Assembly (NCBI GenBank): GCA_002716945.1
Contig: PBCF01000002.1
Location: 78,404-142,403, forward strand
Origin: Gammaproteobacteria bacterium
GTDB lineage: Bacteria > Pseudomonadota > Gammaproteobacteria > GCA-002705445 > GCA-002716945
DNA length: 64,000 bases
Direction of reading: 5' to 3'
The notes under the pieces were generated by a model. The model worked only from the letters and a program-made list of their open reading frames with translations, searched no databases and was not told the origin of the DNA. Of this stretch, positions 33,576-44,004 are shown one piece after another; the first letter of the stretch is position 1; each line of letters begins with the position of its first letter. Made by a program: the position numbers and the translations under genes.

Positions 33576-34701
33576 CAAACAAGATTCATTACTTGCGCTT
33601 GAAGATGGATCGATTTTTTATGGGTTTTCATTAGGAGTTTCTGGTTGTGTGGTGGGAGAAGTTGTTTTTAATACTGCGATAACCGGTTATCAAGAGATTA
33701 TTACTGATCCTTCTTATGATTCCCAAATAATAACATTTACAAATCCACATATAGGGAATACTGGTTTTAACCAAGATGATTTTGAGTCTAATCAATCATT
33801 TTGTCCTGCAATCATTATTAGAGAACAACCAATTTATGAGAGTAGTTGGAGAAAACAACTAAGTTTGAAAGAATTTTTAAAAAAACAAAATCTGGTTGCA
33901 ATATCTGGTATAGATACGAGGCTTTTAACAAAAATATTACGTGACAAAGGATCTCAAAATGGATGTATTATTGCTAATAAAGAGTTGAACATTGAAACAG
34001 CCAAAAACAAATTAAAAACTTTTAGTGGTTTATTAGGACTAGATCTTGCAAAAGAGGTTACTACAAAAAAAATATATAAATGGAATTATGGCAAAAAACA
34101 TTTAAATGAAAAGAAACCAATACAACAAAACAAGCCTTTCAATGTAATTGCATATGATTTTGGTATAAAACATAATATTTTGAGAATATTAAATGATTTG
34201 GGTTGCAATATAACGATTGTACCTGCTGAACATCCATCAGATGATGTCTTGTCAATGAAACCAGATGGTATTTTTTTATCTAATGGACCTGGCGATCCTA
34301 AAGCCTGTACATATGCCATTGACAATATAAAACATTTCTTGGATTCATCTATACCAATATTTGGAATTTGTCTGGGGTTTCAATTATTAGCCTTGGCTAG
34401 TGGAGCGAAGACTATCAAAATGAAATTTGGTCATCATGGTGCTAACCATCCTGTGATTGATTTAAAATCAAAAAAAGTATTCATAACGAGCCAAAATCAT
34501 GGATTTATGGTTGATAGAAAAGCATTACCACAAAAAATTGTTGAAACCCATGTATCTCTTTTTGATGATTCTCTGCAAGGATTTGAACGAAAAGATGTTC
34601 CTGCATTTGGTTTTCAAGGACATCCTGAGGCAAGTCCTGGACCTCATGATATTGACGTTATATTCAAAAAATTTATTGATTTAATGAGGAAAAAAAATTA
34701 A
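33562..34701 (+). CDS. carA: Carbamoyl-phosphate synthase small (glutaminase) subunit
   Basis: Hydrolyses glutamine and channels ammonia to CarB, making carbamoyl phosphate for pyrimidines and arginine. It is 379 residues from ATG 33562. The N-terminal CarA domain (LALEDGSIFYGFSLG, GEVVFNTAITGYQEI) is followed by the class I glutaminase with nucleophile Cys in FGICLGFQLLALASG, and His/Glu in GFQGHPEASPGPHD. The frame from TTG 33535 would extend into the hairpin and is rejected. There is no Shine-Dalgarno-like sequence just before the start. carB begins at the next base. Confidence 0.96.
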   Translation: MKENNKQDSLLALEDGSIFYGFSLGVSGCVVGEVVFNTAITGYQEIITDPSYDSQIITFTNPHIGNTGFNQDDFESNQSFCPAIIIREQPIYESSWRKQLSLKEFLKKQNLVAISGIDTRLLTKILRDKGSQNGCIIANKELNIETAKNKLKTFSGLLGLDLAKEVTTKKIYKWNYGKKHLNEKKPIQQNKPFNVIAYDFGIKHNILRILNDLGCNITIVPAEHPSDDVLSMKPDGIFLSNGPGDPKACTYAIDNIKHFLDSSIPIFGICLGFQLLALASGAKTIKMKFGHHGANHPVIDLKSKKVFITSQNHGFMVDRKALPQKIVETHVSLFDDSLQGFERKDVPAFGFQGHPEASPGPHDIDVIFKKFIDLMRKKN

Positions 34702-37700
34702 ATGCCTAAGGATTTAAAAATTAAAAGTGTGTTAATTGTTGGTGCGGGACCAATTATTATTGGACAAGCTTGTGAGTTTGATTATTCAGGAGTACAGGCA
34801 TGTAGAGCATTAAAAGAAGAAGGTATAAAGGTAATTCTAGTAAATTCAAATCCAGCGACAATCATGACAGATCCAGATATGGCCGATAAAATCTATATTG
34901 AACCAATACACTGGCGAAATCTAGAAAAGATAATTATCAAAGAGAAACCAGATGCAATCTTGCCAACAATGGGAGGACAGACGGCATTGAATACAACACT
35001 TGATTTGAATAGACATAAAATACTTGAACAAAATAATGTCAAGATTATAGGAGCTAGTGTTGATTCTATTGATATGGCTGAGGATCGTGAATTATTCAAG
35101 AATGCCATGAAAGAGATAGGTCTAGAGACTCCAAGAGCAGAAATTGCCCACAGTTTTAATGACGCTTTAAAAATACAAAAAAATATTGGTTTTCCAACCA
35201 TAATTAGACCTTCGTTCACTTTAGGAGGAACGGGAGGAGGTATAGCTTATAATGTTGAAGATTTTGAATCAATTGTTAAAAGAGGTCTTGAGTTATCACC
35301 GACAAACGAAGTATTGCTTGAAGAGTCTGTTATAGGATGGAAAGAATTTGAAATGGAAGTTGTCCGAGATAAGAATGACAACTGCATAATCATTTGTTCG
35401 ATTGAGAATGTCGATCCAATGGGAATACATACAGGTGATTCTATAACAGTGGCACCTGCACAAACACTTACCGATAAAGAATATCAATTATTAAGAGATG
35501 CTTCGCTTAAGGTTTTAAGAAAGATCGGTGTTGATACTGGTGGTTCAAATGTACAATTTGCTATATCTCCTAAAAATGGAAAGATACTCGTAATTGAGAT
35601 GAACCCTAGAGTTTCACGATCATCAGCTTTAGCTTCAAAAGCAACTGGATTTCCAATAGCAAAAGTAGCAGCAAAATTAGCTATTGGATATACATTGGAT
35701 GAATTAAAAAATGAAATTACTGGCAATGTTATACCGGCATCTTTTGAGCCGACAATAGATTATGTAGTAACCAAGATACCAAGATTTGCTTTTGAAAAAT
35801 TCAAAGAAGCAGAAAACAAGCTAACAACTCAAATGAAATCAGTTGGAGAAGTTATGGCTATAGGAAGGAATTTTCAAGAATCTATTCAAAAAGCTTTAAG
35901 AGGTTTAGAAATTGGGATTGATGGATTTGTAAATTTAAATATAACTGATAACAAGATCATTGAAAATAAAATTCGCAATACTACGCCAGATAGGATTTTA
36001 TATATAGCTCAAGCTTTTAGAAAAAATTTTGATTTAAATAAAGTAAACAAGCTATCCAATATTGATAAATGGTTTTTAGCACAAATACAAAATTTAGTAG
36101 AAAATGAAAAAAATTTAGCAAACAAAAACAAACAAAGTATAACAGCTGACGATATTTTACAACTTAAAAAACAAGGATTTTCTGATTCATATTTATCATC
36201 TACACTAAATATAAGTGAAGTAGATTTTAGAAACTTACGGTTATCATTGAAAATAAAACCTGTCTATAAAAGGGTCGATGCGTGTGCGGCAGAGTTTGAA
36301 GCTAAAACCGCGTATATGTATTCAACATATGACAGCGAATGCGAGTCCATCCCAACTAATAATAAAAAAATAATAATATTAGGAGGAGGGCCGAATAGGA
36401 TTGGACAGGGAATTGAATTTGATTATTGTTGCGTACATGCTTCACTTGCTTTAAAAGATATTGGGTTTGAAACTATTATGGTAAATTGTAATCCAGAGAC
36501 TGTATCCACAGATTTTGACATATCCAATAGGCTTTATTTTGAACCTTTAACCTACGAGGATGTGATGTCAATTATTGATATTGAGAAACCATGGGGAGTG
36601 ATAGTTCAATATGGCGGACAGACCCCTTTAAAACTAGCAACTAAACTTAAAAATAGTGGAGTAAAAATAATTGGGACTTCACCAGAAGCTATTGATGTAG
36701 CTGAAGATCGTGAGAAATTTAAAAGGCTCGTCGAAAAATTACATTTAAAACAACCTATTAATTCAACAGCAACTAATATCTCTAGTGCACTTAAAGCTGC
36801 AGAAAACATAGGGTACCCATTAGTTGTTAGACCTTCATATGTTTTGGGTGGAAGAGCAATGGAAATAGTGACCAATGATAATGATTTGAAAAAATATATG
36901 CATGATGCTGTAGATGTTTCAAATAATTCTCCAGTATTATTAGATAAATTTTTAAATGATGCAATAGAAGTTGACGTAGATATAATTTCTGATGGCAAAG
37001 ATGTATTTATTGGTGCAATTATGGAGCACATTGAAGAAGCTGGAATACATTCTGGTGACTCAGGATGTTCTATACCACCCTATACATTAAATAAACACAT
37101 TTTGGAGACATTAAGAACTCAAGTAAAAAAACTTGCGTTAGAATTAAAAGTTGTTGGATTAATGAATACTCAATTTGCAATTAAAGATGAAGAAATTTTC
37201 CTTTTAGAAGTAAATCCTCGAGCATCGAGAACAGTGCCATTCGTTTCTAAAGCAATTGGTATTCAACTTGCAAAAATTGCGGCATTAGTTATGACTGGAA
37301 AATCTTTATCTGAATTATCACTTAAAGATGAAATACAAACAAAATATTATTCTGTTAAAGAAGCTGTTTTTCCATTTTCAAAATTTCCAGAAGTAGATGT
37401 GTTATTAGGCCCAGAAATGAAGTCAACTGGAGAAGTTATGGGATTTGGAAAGACATTTGGCGAAGCATATTTTAAAGCACAAAGAGCTGCAGGTGTAATT
37501 TTACCTAAAAACGGGAATGCATTTATTAGTGTTAGAGATAAAGATAAACCTGCTATGTGTGATATTGCGAAAGATTTAATAAAAATTGGCTTTGATATAT
37601 TTGCAACTTCTGGAACGTGTGATTATTTAAATAAAAGAAATATTTCCTGCAAACAAATCAATAAAGTAAAACAAGGTCAACCTAATGTTGTAGATATGAT

Positions 37701-37908
37701 TAAAAACGGAGAAGTGCATTTAATTATAAATACTTCTGAGGGAGCTCAATCAATCAAAGATTCATTTTCTATAAGACAAGAAGCACAAAATAATAATGTT
37801 TGTCTAACAACTACAGTTTCTGGTGCTAAGGCTTTTTGTAAAGCTATTTTATTTATTGATAATTTTGACGCTAATGATCTTCAGAGTTTACATAAAACTA
37901 TAAACTAG
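34702..37908 (+). CDS. carB: Carbamoyl-phosphate synthase large subunit
   Basis: ATP-grasp enzyme of 1068 residues with two homologous halves: the carboxyphosphate half begins [21 protein letters not shown], the carbamate half repeats as [21 protein letters not shown] near residue 560. Between them lies the oligomerisation domain, and the last about 140 residues form the MGS-like allosteric domain ([30 protein letters not shown]) that senses UMP and ornithine in E. coli. Full length, undivided. It abuts carA with no gap and overlaps the converging symporter gene by 4 bp. Confidence 0.97.
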   Translation: MPKDLKIKSVLIVGAGPIIIGQACEFDYSGVQACRALKEEGIKVILVNSNPATIMTDPDMADKIYIEPIHWRNLEKIIIKEKPDAILPTMGGQTALNTTLDLNRHKILEQNNVKIIGASVDSIDMAEDRELFKNAMKEIGLETPRAEIAHSFNDALKIQKNIGFPTIIRPSFTLGGTGGGIAYNVEDFESIVKRGLELSPTNEVLLEESVIGWKEFEMEVVRDKNDNCIIICSIENVDPMGIHTGDSITVAPAQTLTDKEYQLLRDASLKVLRKIGVDTGGSNVQFAISPKNGKILVIEMNPRVSRSSALASKATGFPIAKVAAKLAIGYTLDELKNEITGNVIPASFEPTIDYVVTKIPRFAFEKFKEAENKLTTQMKSVGEVMAIGRNFQESIQKALRGLEIGIDGFVNLNITDNKIIENKIRNTTPDRILYIAQAFRKNFDLNKVNKLSNIDKWFLAQIQNLVENEKNLANKNKQSITADDILQLKKQGFSDSYLSSTLNISEVDFRNLRLSLKIKPVYKRVDACAAEFEAKTAYMYSTYDSECESIPTNNKKIIILGGGPNRIGQGIEFDYCCVHASLALKDIGFETIMVNCNPETVSTDFDISNRLYFEPLTYEDVMSIIDIEKPWGVIVQYGGQTPLKLATKLKNSGVKIIGTSPEAIDVAEDREKFKRLVEKLHLKQPINSTATNISSALKAAENIGYPLVVRPSYVLGGRAMEIVTNDNDLKKYMHDAVDVSNNSPVLLDKFLNDAIEVDVDIISDGKDVFIGAIMEHIEEAGIHSGDSGCSIPPYTLNKHILETLRTQVKKLALELKVVGLMNTQFAIKDEEIFLLEVNPRASRTVPFVSKAIGIQLAKIAALVMTGKSLSELSLKDEIQTKYYSVKEAVFPFSKFPEVDVLLGPEMKSTGEVMGFGKTFGEAYFKAQRAAGVILPKNGNAFISVRDKDKPAMCDIAKDLIKIGFDIFATSGTCDYLNKRNISCKQINKVKQGQPNVVDMIKNGEVHLIINTSEGAQSIKDSFSIRQEAQNNNVCLTTTVSGAKAFCKAILFIDNFDANDLQSLHKTIN

Positions 37909-39149
37909 ATTTTTTTTGAATCATATTTTTTTATATCAATCATATTTTCACTTTTTGCCACAATACATGTAATACAAGTATCACCGCTAACATTTACACT
38001 TGTCCTTATCATGTCAAGCAATCTATCTACACCAAGTAACAATGTTATTCCTTCCAAAGGTATTCCTATTTCAACGAGGATAATAGATAACATCAAAATA
38101 CCAGCACTTGGTATACCAGCTGTACCTATAGATGCTAATGTTGCAGTGAGAATAATTGTTATATAATCTTGAAATTGTAAATCAATTCCATAAAAAGTAG
38201 CTAAGAAAAAAGTTGCACAACCTTGCATAATAGCAGTCCCATCCATATTTATAGTTGCTCCTAATGGAATAGAAAAAGATGCTATAGATTTATTTACACC
38301 AAATTTATTTACTACTCTTTCTAACGTAAATGGTATAGAAGCATTACTGCTAGCCGTGCTAAATGTAAAGGCAAGAATAGGTTTAATTTTATTATAAAAA
38401 ATTGCTATATTTAATGATCCAAAAAATTTCAATAACAAAGAATAAGTAATAAAGAAATGGGATAATAAAACAATAATTACAAGAAAAAAATACTTTGCTA
38501 GAGGAATGAAAACTTCTATACCTTGTGTTGCAAATGTCTTGGACAAAAGACAAAATACGGCAATAGGTGTAAGTTTTATTATAAATAAAACCAATTTGTT
38601 GAATATTTTATTAATATCTTCGATAAGATCAATATATATTTTTATTTCATTCTTAATTGATGAAATTGCAATTCCAAAAAATATTGCAAATACTAAAACA
38701 TGTATTACATTGCCACTTGCTAAAGATGCAAAAATATTTTCTGGAAAAAATGACAGAATATAATTTTCAGATTCAAAAATTTCTAGATTATTTGTTGTTG
38801 TATTATTTAAGATTAAATTTTCTTGGTTATAATTTATTAATGTAGATGCAACCAACGCTAAACTTATAGCAATTATGGTGGTTAAAACATATAACCCCAT
38901 GGTCTTAATACCTATTCTTCCAAGTGTAGATGTATCATTAATGGATATAATACCTGCAACTAATGATACGAAAATCAAAGGAAGAACAATCATTTTTAAT
39001 AGTGTTATAAAAATTGTAGAGATAGTTACAAAAATATTTTCTACTAATATGATTTCAATAAATTCATTAGGTAGAACAAAAAAGTTTAATACTAGACCAA
39101 AAATAATACCCAACAACATTGATAACAATACTTGTTTGGTAAAATTCAT
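37905..39149 (-). CDS. Dicarboxylate/amino acid:cation symporter (DAACS family)
   Basis: A 414-residue inner-membrane sodium- or proton-coupled importer for C4-dicarboxylates or glutamate/aspartate. About eight helices plus two re-entrant loops are visible; family signatures are [16 protein letters not shown] (serine-rich hairpin), [15 protein letters not shown] and [19 protein letters not shown], with [16 protein letters not shown] near the C-terminus. The substrate (DctA versus GltP type) cannot be settled by eye. It follows tpx by 4 bp on the same strand and converges on carB. Confidence 0.9.
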   Translation of the reverse strand: MNFTKQVLLSMLLGIIFGLVLNFFVLPNEFIEIILVENIFVTISTIFITLLKMIVLPLIFVSLVAGIISINDTSTLGRIGIKTMGLYVLTTIIAISLALVASTLINYNQENLILNNTTTNNLEIFESENYILSFFPENIFASLASGNVIHVLVFAIFFGIAISSIKNEIKIYIDLIEDINKIFNKLVLFIIKLTPIAVFCLLSKTFATQGIEVFIPLAKYFFLVIIVLLSHFFITYSLLLKFFGSLNIAIFYNKIKPILAFTFSTASSNASIPFTLERVVNKFGVNKSIASFSIPLGATINMDGTAIMQGCATFFLATFYGIDLQFQDYITIILTATLASIGTAGIPSAGILMLSIILVEIGIPLEGITLLLGVDRLLDMIRTSVNVSGDTCITCIVAKSENMIDIKKYDSKKI

Positions 39150-39153
39150 TAAT

Positions 39154-39654
39154 TTATTTCAAGGAATCTAAAACAGAATTATAATCAGGTTCGTCCGTAA
39201 TTTCATTGACAAGTTGTGTATATATAACATTATTTTCTTTATTGATAGCAATCACCGCTCTTGCTGTTATACCAGCTAAAGGACCATCTTCAATTAATAC
39301 GCCATAGTCTTTTGCAAAATTTCTAGATCGCATCATTGATAGGGGGGTAATATTATCTAGATTTTCTGATGAACAAAATCTTTTCATAGCAAATGGTAAA
39401 TCTGCCGATACAGCTAATATTACCGTTTGATCGATATCAGATGCTTTTTGATTAAATAGTTTAGTTGACTTCTGACATACAGGGGTATCTAAACTTGGTA
39501 TTATATTAAGGATTATATTTTTCTTTTCAAAATCTTTTAGAGATACATTATTAAGTTCAGAATTGACCAATATAAAATCAGGTGCTGATTCACCTACTTT
39601 TGGTAAATCGCCAATTGTATGAATTTCATTTCCTTGTAATGTAATCGTAGCCAT
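39154..39654 (-). CDS. tpx: Thiol peroxidase
   Basis: Atypical 2-Cys peroxiredoxin reducing lipid and hydrogen peroxides with thioredoxin. It is 166 residues from ATG 39654 (MATITLQGNEIHTIG); the longer frame to 39693 adds residues foreign to the family. The peroxidatic cysteine is in SLDTPVCQKSTK and the resolving one in RFCSSENLDN. A TATAAT read on the minus strand at 39662-39667 is only 8 bases from the ATG, which would give a nearly leaderless mRNA. The symporter gene follows after 4 bp. Confidence 0.95.
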   Translation of the reverse strand: MATITLQGNEIHTIGDLPKVGESAPDFILVNSELNNVSLKDFEKKNIILNIIPSLDTPVCQKSTKLFNQKASDIDQTVILAVSADLPFAMKRFCSSENLDNITPLSMMRSRNFAKDYGVLIEDGPLAGITARAVIAINKENNVIYTQLVNEITDEPDYNSVLDSLK

Positions 39655-39724
39655 ATTCGCTATTATATTAACAATCTTGTCTAACCTATTCAATCACAAT
39701 TAACAATGTTATACTTTTACAGAA

Positions 39725-40336
39725 ATGTCAAAAACCAAAAAAACAGCTAATTGGTTTTCTAAACACACAAAAGATCCTTATGTAAAAAAGTCTCAAAAGG
39801 ATAAATATCGATCAAGAGCAGTTTATAAATTAATAGAGATAGATAAAAAATTTAGAATACTTAATCATTGTGGCTCTGTCTTAGATTTGGGTTCTGCTCC
39901 AGGATCATGGTTACAATATTTGCAAGAATTTAAGAATATTTCTAATGTTATTGGAGTTGATATTTTAGATATAGAATCAATTCCAGGAGTCAAATTTTTC
40001 AGAGAAGATATAAATAACCCAAATTTATATAAGTTATTAAGTGAAAATGATATAAAAACAGACCTTGTTTTATCAGATATTGCCCCCAGTATTACTGGTA
40101 TAGTTGATATAGATCAAAGTAACTTTGAAAATACTGCAAAATCAGTAATGGAATGTTGCAGATCTATGCTAAAAGATGGAGGCGCCTTGATTATGAAGTA
40201 TTTTTTGGGGAGTAGTTTTGATGAGTTAAATTTATTACTCAAAAGAAACTTTACAAAGGTTAATGTTTTTAAACCAACGTCATCAAAAAAAAGCAGCAAA
40301 GAAATATACTTTGTTTGTAAAGGGTTTCAATCCTGA
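39725..40336 (+). CDS. rlmE: 23S rRNA 2'-O-ribose U2552 methyltransferase
   Basis: Heat-shock-linked methyltransferase (RrmJ/FtsJ) acting on the A-loop of 23S rRNA. It is 203 residues: RSRAVYKLIEIDKKF at the N-terminus, the SAM site LDLGSAPGSWLQYL, and catalytic Lys/Asp positions in LSDIAPSITG and LIMKYFLG. The rlmE-ftsH pair is conserved widely in proteobacteria. A promoter within the 77 bp gap can drive ftsH separately. Confidence 0.96.
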   Translation: MSKTKKTANWFSKHTKDPYVKKSQKDKYRSRAVYKLIEIDKKFRILNHCGSVLDLGSAPGSWLQYLQEFKNISNVIGVDILDIESIPGVKFFREDINNPNLYKLLSENDIKTDLVLSDIAPSITGIVDIDQSNFENTAKSVMECCRSMLKDGGALIMKYFLGSSFDELNLLLKRNFTKVNVFKPTSSKKSSKEIYFVCKGFQS

Positions 40337-40358
40337 TATGATGGTATTAGAGCTTGGT

Positions 40359-40387
40359 TTGACAATACTATTCCATCAATTTAGAAT
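40359..40387 (+). promoter_or_regulatory. Sigma-70 promoter of ftsH
   Basis: A perfect -35 TTGACA (40359-40364), a 17 bp spacer and TAGAAT (40382-40387, five of six bases). Expected start near 40394, 20 bases before the ftsH ATG. It is the best promoter match I saw in the window. Confidence 0.75.
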
Positions 40388-40413
40388 AGTTCTAATTAAT
40401 AAGTAAAAATTTT

Positions 40414-42312
40414 ATGGGCGAATTAGTAAAAAACTTAGTTATTTGGACAATAGTAGCAGTAGTTATTATGTCATTGTTCTCAGGAATCAGTGGTAGAAAT
40501 ACAGCTGTGGACGAATACAATTATACTCAATTTATGCAGCAAGTTCAGACTGGGCAAGTTGAAGAAGTTACTATTAGTGGCAAAGAAATTATTGGAACTC
40601 TTAAATCAGGTCAAGCATTTACAACTTACAGCCCTGAGATGGATAATTCTGCTTTAGTAGGAGAATTATTAAATAGTAAAGTAAAAATCAATGGTAAAGC
40701 GCCTGAAAAACAATCATTTTTATCTCAAATATTTTTACATTGGTTTCCTTTTTTATTGTTAATTGGTGTTTGGATATTTTTTATGAGACAAATGCAAGGA
40801 GGCGGTGGAACACGTGGAGCTATGTCTTTTGGTAAAAGCAAAGCCAAAATGCAAACGGAAGATCAAGTAAAAGTAACTTTCAATGATGTAGCAGGTGTTG
40901 AAGAAGCAAAAGAAGAAGTGAAAGAACTTGTTGATTTCTTAAAGGATCCAGCAAAATTTCAAAATCTGGGTGGAAAAATACCCCGTGGTGTATTAATGGT
41001 AGGTTCACCTGGAACTGGTAAAACATTGTTGGCTAGAGCTATTGCTGGCGAAGCAAAGGTACCATTTTTTACAATCTCAGGTTCTGATTTTGTTGAAATG
41101 TTCGTTGGTGTCGGAGCATCAAGAGTTAGAGATATGTTTGAGCAAGCTAAAAAGCATTCTCCATGTATAATTTTTATTGATGAAATTGATGCTGTTGGTA
41201 GACATCGTGGTGCTGGATTAGGCGGTGGCCATGATGAAAGAGAACAAACGCTTAATCAGTTACTTGTTGAAATGGATGGGTTCGAAGGAAATGAAGGAGT
41301 CATTGTTATTGCTGCAACAAACAGACCTGATGTATTAGATCCAGCTTTGTTACGACCAGGTAGATTTGATAGACAGGTTGTAGTGCCTTTACCAGATATT
41401 CGTGGCAGAGAACAAATCCTCAAAGTGCATATAAGAAAAATTCCAATTGCAAATGATGTTAAACCAAAAATTTTAGCTAGAGGCACACCTGGCTTTTCTG
41501 GAGCAGATCTTGCGAACCTTGCTAATGAAGCTGCATTATTTGCTGCAAGAGCCAATAAAAAAATGGTTGATATGGAAGATTTTGAAAAAGCTAAAGACAA
41601 AATTATGATGGGTGGCGAAAGAAAATCTATGGTGATGAATGATGACGAGAAAAAACTTACCGCTTATCATGAAGCTGGCCATGCAATTGTTGGCAGGTTG
41701 GTTCCAGATCATGATCCTGTTTATAAAGTAAGTATTATTCCAAGAGGAAGGGCTCTTGGAGTGACAATGTTCTTGCCAGAGGAAGATAGATACAGTAACA
41801 GTAAGCAAAGAATAAACAGTATGATTGCTGCTTTGTTTGGTGGTAGGGTTGCAGAAGAATTAATTTTTGGATCGGATGCAGTTACTACTGGTGCATCAAA
41901 TGATATTGAGCGTGCAACTGATCTTGCAAGAAGCATGGTAACAAAATGGGGTCTTTCTGATAAAATGGGACCATTAGCGTACAATGAGGAACAGAATGAA
42001 GTCTTTTTGGGTAAGTCAGTTTCTCAGCAAAAAAAAGTTTCTGATGAAACTGCCCATTCTATTGATTCGGAAATAAGAAAAATCATAGATGTTCAATACA
42101 AACGTGCCACAAAACTAATTAAAGATAATCTTGATAAAATGCATATTATGGCAGAGGCATTAATAAAATATGAAACTATAGATAGTAAACAAATCGATCA
42201 GATTATGAATGGTAAGGCGCCTGGAGCTCCTGAAAACTGGTCTGATGATGATTCAACTGGGGGCGTCACACCTCCGTCAAAAGAAAACCCGGCTACAACA
42301 CCGGCATCATAA
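40414..42312 (+). CDS. ftsH: ATP-dependent zinc metalloprotease FtsH
   Basis: Hexameric inner-membrane AAA+ protease that degrades membrane and regulatory proteins. It is 632 residues: two membrane helices (about 8-24 and 108-125) around a small periplasmic domain, Walker [14 protein letters not shown], Walker [15 protein letters not shown] region [19 protein letters not shown], and zinc site HEAGH near residue 416. The C-terminus is a low-complexity Asp/Ser/Pro tail. It probably degrades LpxC as in E. coli, which would tie it to the LPS genes here. It has its own promoter and leads the folP-glmM-tpiA-secG run. Confidence 0.97.
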   Translation: MGELVKNLVIWTIVAVVIMSLFSGISGRNTAVDEYNYTQFMQQVQTGQVEEVTISGKEIIGTLKSGQAFTTYSPEMDNSALVGELLNSKVKINGKAPEKQSFLSQIFLHWFPFLLLIGVWIFFMRQMQGGGGTRGAMSFGKSKAKMQTEDQVKVTFNDVAGVEEAKEEVKELVDFLKDPAKFQNLGGKIPRGVLMVGSPGTGKTLLARAIAGEAKVPFFTISGSDFVEMFVGVGASRVRDMFEQAKKHSPCIIFIDEIDAVGRHRGAGLGGGHDEREQTLNQLLVEMDGFEGNEGVIVIAATNRPDVLDPALLRPGRFDRQVVVPLPDIRGREQILKVHIRKIPIANDVKPKILARGTPGFSGADLANLANEAALFAARANKKMVDMEDFEKAKDKIMMGGERKSMVMNDDEKKLTAYHEAGHAIVGRLVPDHDPVYKVSIIPRGRALGVTMFLPEEDRYSNSKQRINSMIAALFGGRVAEELIFGSDAVTTGASNDIERATDLARSMVTKWGLSDKMGPLAYNEEQNEVFLGKSVSQQKKVSDETAHSIDSEIRKIIDVQYKRATKLIKDNLDKMHIMAEALIKYETIDSKQIDQIMNGKAPGAPENWSDDDSTGGVTPPSKENPATTPAS

Positions 42313-42381
42313 AATCTTTTTTAATATAGTAGTTTTAATCTTATGTTAATATGTAAGATACGATATATCTGGGTTTAAATA

Positions 42382-43218
42382 TTGAAGTGGATTAATGATT
42401 TCAAGTACCATACTTTAAGTAAAATTAAAGATATTAATGGTCTTCGGTTATATAAAGTTGGTAATAAAAACATACCATCGGTCACAACTATTCTTGATCA
42501 GACTAAATCTAGTAAAGACAAAGAAAGCTTGCTTAGATGGCGTAAAAATGTTGGTGAAAAAGAAGCTGACAAAATTATCAGAAAAAGCTTATTAAGAGGC
42601 ACAAGGATGCATTCATTTATTGAAAAATATTTAGTTAATTTAAAACCCAAAACAATTAATCCGCAAATTTCATTAAATTTAGATATTAATAATGATGAGA
42701 AAGCACAACCAGAAGTTATATCTCCACTAATGGATGAACAATTAATGGCAGATAAAATAATATTTAAAGGATTGAATAAATACGGAGAAATCAAAAATCT
42801 ACAAGAAATATGGGGTAATGAAGTAAATCTTTTTTATGATTCATCTTTACTTCAATTTGCAGGCACATGTGATTTATGTGGTATTTACGAGGACCGTCAA
42901 TCTATTATAGATTTTAAATCTTCAGGAAAAGAAAAGAAAATTGAACATTGTGAAGATTATTTTTTACAGACAGCAGCATATGCTATTGCACATGATTATT
43001 TATATAAAACACAAATAACTCAAGCGGTATTATTAATATGCACACCACCACCACAACTTTTATTTACACGATATTTAATTAAAGATAGCGAGCTTGAGAA
43101 TTATAAAAAAAGTTTTTTAGAAAGAGTAAAACAATACAATATATTAACTAACAACAATCCAGTAAATAATAAAAAATCTCAAGGAATTTTGAATGAGTCT
43201 GATTTTAACATCAAATAA
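42382..43218 (+). CDS. PD-(D/E)XK exonuclease resembling mitochondrial MGME1
   Basis: A 278-residue RecB-family nuclease. The order of motifs matches human MGME1, a single-strand exonuclease: IPSVTTILDQT (31-41), LLRWRKN (50-56), LLRGTRMHSFIEKYL (70-84), candidate acidic residue in WGNEVNL (144-150), GTCDL (161-165), catalytic IIDFKSSGK (175-183) and LQTAAYA (195-201). A polar insert at about 90-118 is extra. No helicase or other recombination gene adjoins it. The start is TTG 42382, as no ATG lies before the first conserved block. It overlaps folP by 26 bp. I know no fixed role for it in bacteria; DNA repair or end-trimming is inferred. Confidence 0.75.
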   Translation: MKWINDFKYHTLSKIKDINGLRLYKVGNKNIPSVTTILDQTKSSKDKESLLRWRKNVGEKEADKIIRKSLLRGTRMHSFIEKYLVNLKPKTINPQISLNLDINNDEKAQPEVISPLMDEQLMADKIIFKGLNKYGEIKNLQEIWGNEVNLFYDSSLLQFAGTCDLCGIYEDRQSIIDFKSSGKEKKIEHCEDYFLQTAAYAIAHDYLYKTQITQAVLLICTPPPQLLFTRYLIKDSELENYKKSFLERVKQYNILTNNNPVNNKKSQGILNESDFNIK

Positions 43219-43999
43219 GAAACCTATAATTATGGGCATCTTAAATGTTACTCCTGATTCTTTTTTTGATGGTGGATTGTATTTAAAAAAATCTAAAGCA
43301 TTAAAACGTGTTAAAAAAATGATAAATGATGGTGTTGATATTATTGATATTGGCGCAGAATCATCGAGACCCGGTTCATTGCAAATATCATCTGATGAAG
43401 AAATTGCTAGACTATCACCTATTATCAGAGAGATTAGAAATTATACCGATATACCAATCTCAATAGACACTAGAAAATCAGATGTTATAGAAGAATTATT
43501 AAAATATAAAATTCAATTAATAAATGATATTTCATCATTAAGTGATATAAACTTAATACCACTAATAAAAAAGCACAATCTTTTTATATGCCTGATGCAC
43601 ATGCAAGGTAATCCAGCTACAATGCAAAACAACCCAAAATATAAAAACATAATTACAGACATTTCTGCTTTTTTTAAGAAAAAACTTAACTTATGTATCA
43701 AAAATAAAATTAAAAAGGATCGTATCATTATTGATCCTGGTTTTGGTTTTGGAAAGACATTAAACCACAATTATCAAATATTAAAAAATTTAGAACATTT
43801 TAAGAAAATACATAAAAATTTACTAATAGGAATATCAAGAAAAAGCATGATAGGAGATTTATTAAAAAAAGATCCAGAAGATAGATTATATGGAACTTTA
43901 ACTGCAACAATTTTGTCTATTAAAAATGGAGCTAGTATTATCAGAACCCATGATGTTAGACAAACTAAGTTATTATTAGATATGAAACCGGTATTTTAA
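43193..43999 (+). CDS. folP: Dihydropteroate synthase
   Basis: Joins p-aminobenzoate to the pterin diphosphate in folate synthesis; the sulfonamide target. It is 268 residues with signatures IMGILNVTPDSFFDGG, DIGAESSRPGS, ISIDTRKSDV and IIDPGFGFGKTLNHN. It overlaps the nuclease gene by 26 bp and precedes glmM by 5 bp, the common ftsH-folP-glmM order. Confidence 0.97.
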   Translation: MSLILTSNKKPIIMGILNVTPDSFFDGGLYLKKSKALKRVKKMINDGVDIIDIGAESSRPGSLQISSDEEIARLSPIIREIRNYTDIPISIDTRKSDVIEELLKYKIQLINDISSLSDINLIPLIKKHNLFICLMHMQGNPATMQNNPKYKNIITDISAFFKKKLNLCIKNKIKKDRIIIDPGFGFGKTLNHNYQILKNLEHFKKIHKNLLIGISRKSMIGDLLKKDPEDRLYGTLTATILSIKNGASIIRTHDVRQTKLLLDMKPVF

Positions 44000-44004
44000 A
44001 TCAA

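Noticed and set aside
42313..42381. Inverted repeat ATCTTA...TAAGAT after ftsH as a terminator
   Set aside because: Only six A/T-rich base pairs with a long loop and no T-run; too weak to call in this base composition.
43193..43218. Possible frameshift fusion of the nuclease gene with folP
   Set aside because: Both frames end and begin cleanly, folP starts at a canonical position before IMGILNVTPDSF, and similar 20-26 bp overlaps occur elsewhere in the window.
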